A DNA stretch of 28,588 nt. It comes from RGIG7378 sp964500525 (GTDB lineage Bacteria; Bacillota; Clostridia; RGIG7378). The notes beneath the pieces were generated by a model. That model ran no database searches, had not been told where the DNA came from, and saw only the letters and a list, made by a program, of their open reading frames with translations. Positions within the stretch are counted from its first letter, which is position 1; every line of letters begins with the position of its first letter. The translations under genes were made by a program, and so were the position numbers. Location of the stretch: the NCBI GenBank assembly GCA_964500525.1, contig CAZCOE010000051.1:1-28588 (forward strand), given 5' to 3'. Positions 24,361-28,588 of this stretch are shown here, piece after piece.

Positions 24361-24455
24361 CCGAATTGGGAAGCCAGGTCTCCCTTCTCTGTTCACAATT
24401 CACCAAATTAATCCCACGGAATAGTATAATTCAGCAGCATGAAATGGAGTATTTA

Positions 24456-24527
24456 ATGAAGGTTGTAGTAATTAAGCTGCCAAAGCCAATTTCGGGAGTG
24501 GTCCGCAGGGTGATGAAGATAAAATAG
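24456..24527 (+). CDS. spoVM: SpoVM, stage V sporulation peptide (23 residues)
   Basis: The only plus-strand gene in the window. ATG 24456 follows TGGAG by six bases, and 23 codons read MKVVVIKLPKPISGVVRRVM, then KIK, to TAG. Bacillus subtilis SpoVM is a 26-residue amphipathic peptide. The IKLPK core with Pro9, and the later G..V-R pattern, match. SpoVM binds the convex membrane of the forespore and guides spore coat (SpoIVA) assembly. Neighbourhood supports the call, since spoVM is also next to rpmB in Bacillus, and a plus-strand terminator follows 45 bases later. Pro at position 11, where Bacillus has Phe, is unusual. It implies that the organism forms spores or descends from a spore former. 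Confidence 0.85.
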   Translation: MKVVVIKLPKPISGVVRRVMKIK

Positions 24528-24543
24528 CCAGCTTCTGTCCCAT

Positions 24544-24596
24544 GGCTGTCTGCCGACAGCCTGTACCTCCTGCCCTGCGTAACAGCGGGGCTTTTT
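24544..24596 (+). terminator. Double hairpin terminator after spoVM
   Basis: A first perfect stem GGCTGTC/GACAGCC (24544-24561, TGCC loop) is followed by GCCCTGC/GCGGGGC (24572-24591, 6-nt loop, one G-T pair) and TTTTT (24592-24596). The T-run shows plus-strand orientation. Confidence 0.8.
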
Positions 24597-24625
24597 CACG
24601 TCACGGCGATTTTTGCCCATAGCAA

Positions 24626-24649
24626 AGCCGGCCACCGAAGCAGCCGGCT
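24626..24649 (-). terminator. Possible rpmB terminator
   Basis: AGCCGGC (24626-24632) pairs with GCCGGCT (24643-24649) around a 10-nt loop, 33 bases past the rpmB stop. The following minus-strand T-run is only three, so termination may be partial. Confidence 0.4.
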
Positions 24650-24681
24650 GTCATTCTAAATCCTATGGTATACAGAATAAA

Positions 24682-24870
24682 TTAAGCTCTGGTAACCTTG
24701 CCCTCGCGAAGACATGATGTGCAGACGTAAACCCTCTTAGCAGCGCCGTTCTCGTCAACAACCTTAACCTTCTTAACATTGGGCTTCCATGTGCGGGCTG
24801 TAGCATTAAGAGCATGGCTTCTGTTGTGACCAAAAACCGTGGCCTTACCGCAAATTGAACACTTTGCCAT
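24682..24870 (-). CDS. rpmB: 50S ribosomal protein L28
   Basis: A 62-residue basic ribosomal protein beginning MAKCSICGKATVFGHNRSH, the L28 signature. It keeps a four-cysteine zinc site (Cys4, Cys7, Cys50, Cys53), so it is the zinc-containing form. The start follows AAGGAGGTGC. It is a single gene behind its own promoter, and spoVM is convergent downstream. rplS, which commonly follows trmD, is absent here. Confidence 0.96.
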   Translation of the reverse strand: MAKCSICGKATVFGHNRSHALNATARTWKPNVKKVKVVDENGAAKRVYVCTSCLREGKVTRA

Positions 24871-24924
24871 ATTGTAGCACCTCCTTAATGGTGATAAAAA
24901 ACAAATAAATAGTCAAACAGTATT

Positions 24925-24953
24925 ATTATAGTATAATCAAATCAGAACATCAA
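24925..24953 (-). promoter_or_regulatory. Sigma-A promoter of rpmB
   Basis: Minus-strand TTGATG (24948-24953), 17 bp, TATAAT (24925-24930), about 55 bases before the rpmB ATG and just after the trmD stop. No terminator separates trmD from rpmB. Confidence 0.7.
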
Positions 24954-24970
24954 GTAGTAAATCCAAATAT

Positions 24971-25746
<776 letters not shown>

Positions 25747-25750
<4 letters not shown>

Positions 25751-26244
25751 TCCTCCACCGGAGGGTCCATGATTATGGTTTTGGTGCCTATGTCTACTTT
25801 CTTGATAAACTCATGCACCGCAGGCACTAACCTCTCTCTGCCGTCGTGGTCCCGGATAACATAGACATCGGCGGCACCGGTCTCCAACACATCTGTAACC
25901 TTGCCCAGCATATTGCCCTGGGTGTCCAGACACACACAGCCAATCAGATCAAAGATATAATATGTGTCAGCAGGCAGAGGCAATGCCTCTTCTCTGTCGA
26001 TGGTTATATCCCAACCCCTGAGCAGAGCTGCCTGTTCCGGGTTGTCCACTCCCTGAAACTTGATATATATCAAATTGCCGGAGCGCCTGACTGTATCGAT
26101 GGACATCCTCCGGCAGTTCCCATCCTGCTCAACATATACCTGTTTGAGCTTGGAGAACCTGGCCGTATTAAAGGTCTGAGGAACAACCTTGACCTCTCCT
26201 CGGATACCATGTGTGTTGACGATGTTGCCGATTTCTACTCTCAT
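25747..26244 (-). CDS. rimM: Ribosome maturation factor RimM
   Basis: A 165-residue protein from ATG 26244, two bases after khpA; a TTG two codons earlier is possible. The N-domain has EIGNIVNTHGIRGEVKV, the RimM signature, and the PRC-barrel half shows YYIFDLIGCVCLDTQGNMLG and LVPAVHEFIKKVD. It helps assemble the 30S head around S19. It sits between khpA and trmD as in most Firmicutes. Confidence 0.95.
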
Positions 26245-26246
26245 TA

Positions 26247-26474
26247 TCAAGCGATCTCTACTACTACCTTGGTGTCATTTTTGACAGCAACGGACTTCAT
26301 CAAAGTCCTGATAGCCTTTGCGATTCTGCCCTGCTTGCCGATGACCCTGCCCATATCCTCCTCGGCTACGTGCAATGTCAATGTAACTGTATCCCCTTCC
26401 ACAGTCTCAGTGATTACAATATCCTGAGGCTTGGAAACCAAGGGAGTAACAATAGTTGTAAGCAGTTCCTTCAT
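26247..26474 (-). CDS. khpA: KH-domain RNA-binding protein KhpA
   Basis: A 75-residue single KH domain, with the GxxG loop at 46-49 in RVIGKQGRIAKAIRTLM. KhpA acts with KhpB in RNA binding and, in some Firmicutes, in cell-size control. Its ATG overlaps the rpsP stop by one base (TAATG). The rpsP-khpA-rimM-trmD order is conserved. Confidence 0.93.
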   Translation of the reverse strand: MKELLTTIVTPLVSKPQDIVITETVEGDTVTLTLHVAEEDMGRVIGKQGRIAKAIRTLMKSVAVKNDTKVVVEIA

Positions 26475-26713
26475 TATCCTACACCGTTGTCCTTAAGCAG
26501 TTTCTTAACTGTCTCTGTGGGCTGAGCACCGTTCTTGAGCCACTGGTTGGCCTTTTCCACATCAACTGTAACAGTGTGGGGATTTGTCATAGGATCATAT
26601 GTGCCGATCTGCTCGATAACTCTGCCATCTCTGGGAGATCTGGCGTCAGCGACAACGATTCTGTAAAAGGGAGCCTTCTTTGCGCCCATTCTCTTAAGTC
26701 TGATTTTTACCAT
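26474..26713 (-). CDS. rpsP: 30S ribosomal protein S16
   Basis: A 79-residue protein opening MVKIRLKRMGAKKAPFYRIV, the S16 signature, with ARSPRDGRVIEQIGTYDP following. The start is preceded by GGAGG. The leader after ffh is 55 bases and AT-rich, with only weak promoter-like boxes. Confidence 0.97.
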   Translation of the reverse strand: MVKIRLKRMGAKKAPFYRIVVADARSPRDGRVIEQIGTYDPMTNPHTVTVDVEKANQWLKNGAQPTETVKKLLKDNGVG

Positions 26714-26768
26714 TGGTAAACCTCCAAAATTTATAAAATATATCTAATGCCTATGGCACTAATATCAA

Positions 26769-28100
26769 TCAGAACATGCCTCGGAACTTCTTCTTGCCCT
26801 TGGCCATATTTCCTACCTGCTTAATCATCTTCTTCATATTCTCGAAGTCGTTCACAAGCCTGTTCACGTCCTGAACCGTGGTACCTGAACCTGCTGCAAT
26901 TCTCCTGCGTCGGGATGCATCAAGGACGTCCGGATTCCTGCGCTCGGAGGAGGTCATGGACTGAATAATAGCCTCCATGCGAACCATCCTCTTCTCGTCC
27001 AGAGAAGCGCCCTGGAGAGCCTTGGCATTTACCCCGGGGATCATCCCCACAATATCCTCAATGGAGCCCATTTTCTTGAGCTGCTGCATTTGCTGAAGGA
27101 AATCGTCCAGTGTGAACTTGTTGCTGAGCATGCGCTGGGCCATTTGTCTGGACTGTTCCTCGTCAAATGCCTCCTGAGCCTTATCAATAAGGGACTTGAC
27201 GTCTCCCATGCCCAGAATTCTGTCGGCCATGCGGTCCGGGTAGAAGGGCTCCAGATCGCTGAGCTTCTCTCCCACAGAGGCAAACAGAATAGGCTTGCCT
27301 ATAACTGCCTTGACTGACAGAGCTGCGCCGCCTCTGGTGTCACCGTCCAACTTGGACAGTATAACGCCGTCGATGGAGATTCTCTGATCAAAGGTCTTGG
27401 CAACGTTAACTGCAGCCTGACCAATCATGGAGTCAATTACCAGGAATATCTGGTCCGGATTAACTGCGGCCTTGATATTCTCCATCTCCTGCATCATGTC
27501 CTCGTCAATCTGCAAACGGCCTGCAGTATCGATAATGACTATGTCGTGAAGGTATGAGTTTGCATACTTGACTGCCTCCTTGGCAATCTTAACCGGGTTC
27601 TTCTCCCCATCTATGGTGAATACCTTGACATCCAGCTGACGGCCCAGTACCTGGAGCTGCTGAATAGCAGCAGGACGATATACGTCGCATGCCACCATCA
27701 GAGGGTTGTGTCCCTGCTTGCGCATGTAGTTGGCCAACTTGGCTGTAGCAGTGGTCTTACCTGCACCCTGCAAGCCGGCCATAAGGTAGACTGTAGGGGG
27801 ATTGGATGACAGACGAGGCTTGGTCTGCTTGGATCCCAGCAGCTCTGTGAGCTCCTCGTAGACAACCTTGATAACCTGCTGGCCCGGAGTCAGACTCTTG
27901 AGAACATCCTCTCCCAAAGCCTTCTCGGAAACACGAGCCACAAAATCCTTGGCCACCGCCAAGTTGACGTCGGCATAGATCAAAGCCCTCTTGAGCTCAG
28001 TGGATACCTGCTTGATATCTGCCTCGGTAACACGGCCCTGGCCTCGAAGCTTGCCTACTATAGCCTGTATCTTATCAGAAAATCCCTGAAATACCGCCAT
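26769..28100 (-). CDS. ffh: Signal recognition particle GTPase Ffh
   Basis: A 443-residue SRP54 protein. The four-helix N-domain (about 1-85) precedes the GTPase with GLQGAGKTT (P-loop), DVYRPAA, DTAGRLQ and SKLDGDTRGG. The M domain is methionine-rich and contains the SRP-RNA-binding stretch SGTTVQDVNRLVNDFENM. The end is the basic KGKKKFRGMF. ATG 28100 overlaps the ylxM stop (TGATG); a GTG one codon earlier is possible. It delivers signal-bearing ribosomes to FtsY. No SRP RNA gene is visible in the window. Confidence 0.97.
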   Translation of the reverse strand: MAVFQGFSDKIQAIVGKLRGQGRVTEADIKQVSTELKRALIYADVNLAVAKDFVARVSEKALGEDVLKSLTPGQQVIKVVYEELTELLGSKQTKPRLSSNPPTVYLMAGLQGAGKTTATAKLANYMRKQGHNPLMVACDVYRPAAIQQLQVLGRQLDVKVFTIDGEKNPVKIAKEAVKYANSYLHDIVIIDTAGRLQIDEDMMQEMENIKAAVNPDQIFLVIDSMIGQAAVNVAKTFDQRISIDGVILSKLDGDTRGGAALSVKAVIGKPILFASVGEKLSDLEPFYPDRMADRILGMGDVKSLIDKAQEAFDEEQSRQMAQRMLSNKFTLDDFLQQMQQLKKMGSIEDIVGMIPGVNAKALQGASLDEKRMVRMEAIIQSMTSSERRNPDVLDASRRRRIAAGSGTTVQDVNRLVNDFENMKKMIKQVGNMAKGKKKFRGMF

Positions 28101-28456
28101 CACAAATCTCCAATCATACGTGTAAGTGCATGGTCCACCTGAGCAAGTGTGTCCCTGTCCTGCTGTGACAGCACCTCCCGGTCAATGCCGGTAACTGCTG
28201 CCCGAATCTCTGTCAGCTGCTCACACTGACTCAGGAATCTGGCTGCCAAACCCAGGGCTGCCTCGTAGGACTCCAGCTTATCCTTGGCCCTGGCAATCAA
28301 ATCGCCTACGGCTTGACGGGATATACCCAGCTGCTCTCCTATCTCGGTCAAGGACCTATCCTCGTTGTAATGCATATCCATGGCTGAAAAGCTTCTCTCA
28401 CTGAGAAGGCCTCCGTAAAAGTCCAGCAAAAAGGGGATTCTAGAGAAATCAGTCAT
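28100..28456 (-). CDS. ylxM: YlxM/p13-like DNA-binding protein
   Basis: A 118-residue protein from ATG 28456, five bases after TTGGAGG. It begins FSRIPFLLDFYGGLLSERS, the YlxM opening, followed by a sigma-70 region-4-like helix-turn-helix (about 35-58, LTEIGEQLGISRQAVGDLI). The rest is helical. YlxM proteins are always linked to ffh; in streptococci the protein modulates SRP activity. It overlaps ffh by one base. Confidence 0.93.
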   Translation of the reverse strand: MTDFSRIPFLLDFYGGLLSERSFSAMDMHYNEDRSLTEIGEQLGISRQAVGDLIARAKDKLESYEAALGLAARFLSQCEQLTEIRAAVTGIDREVLSQQDRDTLAQVDHALTRMIGDL

Positions 28457-28480
28457 GGTTACCTCCAATAGCACCAGACT

Positions 28481-28508
28481 ATATTAGCACAAAAAAGATG
28501 GGTGTCAA
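28481..28508 (-). promoter_or_regulatory. Candidate ylxM-ffh promoter inside the upstream terminator
   Basis: Minus-strand TTGACA (28503-28508) is part of the terminator stem, and TAATAT (28481-28486) follows after 16 bp. TATAGT at 28478-28483 gives a 19-bp spacer as an alternative. A start near 28474 would leave a leader of about 18 nt holding the GGAGG. Confidence 0.5.
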
Positions 28509-28528
28509 GCTTTTTTCTTGACACCCAT
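28491..28528 (-). terminator. Strong rho-independent terminator upstream of ylxM
   Basis: A perfect 12-bp stem, ATGGGTGTCAAG (28498-28509) with CTTGACACCCAT (28517-28528), and a 7-nt loop. On the minus strand it is followed by C and six T (28496-28491). It ends a transcript coming from beyond the right edge. Confidence 0.9.
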
Positions 28529-28575
28529 TATTAATTACTTCATTGATGCTCTTCAATTTTCCCTCGGTACCCTAT

Positions 28576-28588
28576 ACACTGGCGAAGC
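28576..28588. repeat. Edge fragment of the heptamer/hairpin repeat family
   Basis: The last bases read ACACTGGCGAAGC. The minus strand, GCTTCGCC-AGTGTATAG, parallels GCTTCGCCAAGTGAATAG at 24088-24105. This looks like the start of another copy in opposite orientation, cut by the window end. Confidence 0.45.

Larger units (their letters stand above)
23912..24455. other. Gene-free divergent region between mraZ and spoVM
   Basis: About 540 bases with no credible gene. Open frames here are short, arginine/proline-rich and made of repeat sequence. It holds the heptamer/hairpin repeat (24019-24217), a further hairpin CTTAGGGC-GAT-GCCCTAAG (24264-24282), the short direct repeat GCTCCCATG (near 24231 and 24301) and a TTGACA-containing palindrome (24346-24360). 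AGTATAAT at 24423-24430 could be the -10 box of the spoVM promoter, but no matching -35 of sigma-A or sigma-E type is clear. Confidence 0.6.

Noticed and set aside
24453..24635. 60-codon minus-strand open frame antisense to spoVM
   Set aside because: It is the reverse complement of spoVM and its double terminator, which explain the sequence better.
26714..26768. Promoter before rpsP (TTGATA at 26763-26768)
   Set aside because: No good -10 box at 16-18 bp; AT-rich leader gives several weak, conflicting matches.

Overview
The window reads as chromosome from a spore-forming Clostridia-type Firmicute. The supporting signs are strong AGGAGG-type ribosome binding sites, classic sigma-A promoters, a dcw cell-wall/division cluster opened by mraZ-rsmH, a MurE with the DNPR motif of meso-diaminopimelate-adding enzymes, the cysS-mrnC-rlmB and ylxM-ffh-rpsP-khpA-rimM-trmD gene orders, and a 23-codon spoVM beside rpmB. 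No rRNA, tRNA, IS element, phage or CRISPR is visible. Every gene except spoVM lies on the minus strand, so transcription runs from high to low coordinates. Genus cannot be fixed from the sequence alone.

Layout in transcription order. (1) 28588-24682: after a terminator whose stem also carries a consensus -35 box come ylxM, ffh, rpsP, khpA, rimM and trmD (protein targeting, ribosome maturation, tRNA methylation), tightly packed, then rpmB with its own promoter. (2) 24596-23883: a gene-poor divergent region with plus-strand spoVM and its terminator, a composite repeat of tandem GTGAAGA-like heptamers and hairpins, and the mraZ promoter. (3) 23808-9472: mraZ, rsmH, ftsL-like, a PASTA-containing class B PBP, murE, murF, mraY, ftsW, murA, ftsQ, ftsA, ftsZ, ending at a clear terminator. 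murD, murG, murC and murB are not in this cluster. FtsL and FtsW have unusually long cytoplasmic N-termini, and FtsZ has Ile where the T7 loop normally has Asn. (4) 9409-5900: deoD, leuA and a substrate-binding lipoprotein, a functionally mixed run. (5) 5885-2251: a promoter, then cysS, mrnC, rlmB and a GNAT acetyltransferase, all overlapping. (6) 2254-852: an AT-rich accessory patch holding an intact SUKH (SMI1/KNR4) protein joined to the GNAT gene by a GTGA overlap, a twice-frameshifted Imm32-like immunity gene, and a third small gene with an in-frame stop. This looks like a decaying polyimmunity locus. (7) 679-1: a promoter with a palindromic operator candidate and the N-terminal part of an acyl-CoA ligase that runs off the window.

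The dcw genes supply lipid II precursor steps (MurA, MurE, MurF, MraY), septal synthesis (FtsW, PBP) and the divisome core (FtsZ, FtsA, FtsQ, FtsL). Internal promoters before murA and ftsZ, and a hairpin over the murA ribosome binding site, suggest that expression is adjusted within the operon. I did not find an obviously new multi-gene system. The best leads are the immunity patch, the spoVM gene, the FtsZ T7-loop change, the murA leader hairpin and the terminator/promoter composite.
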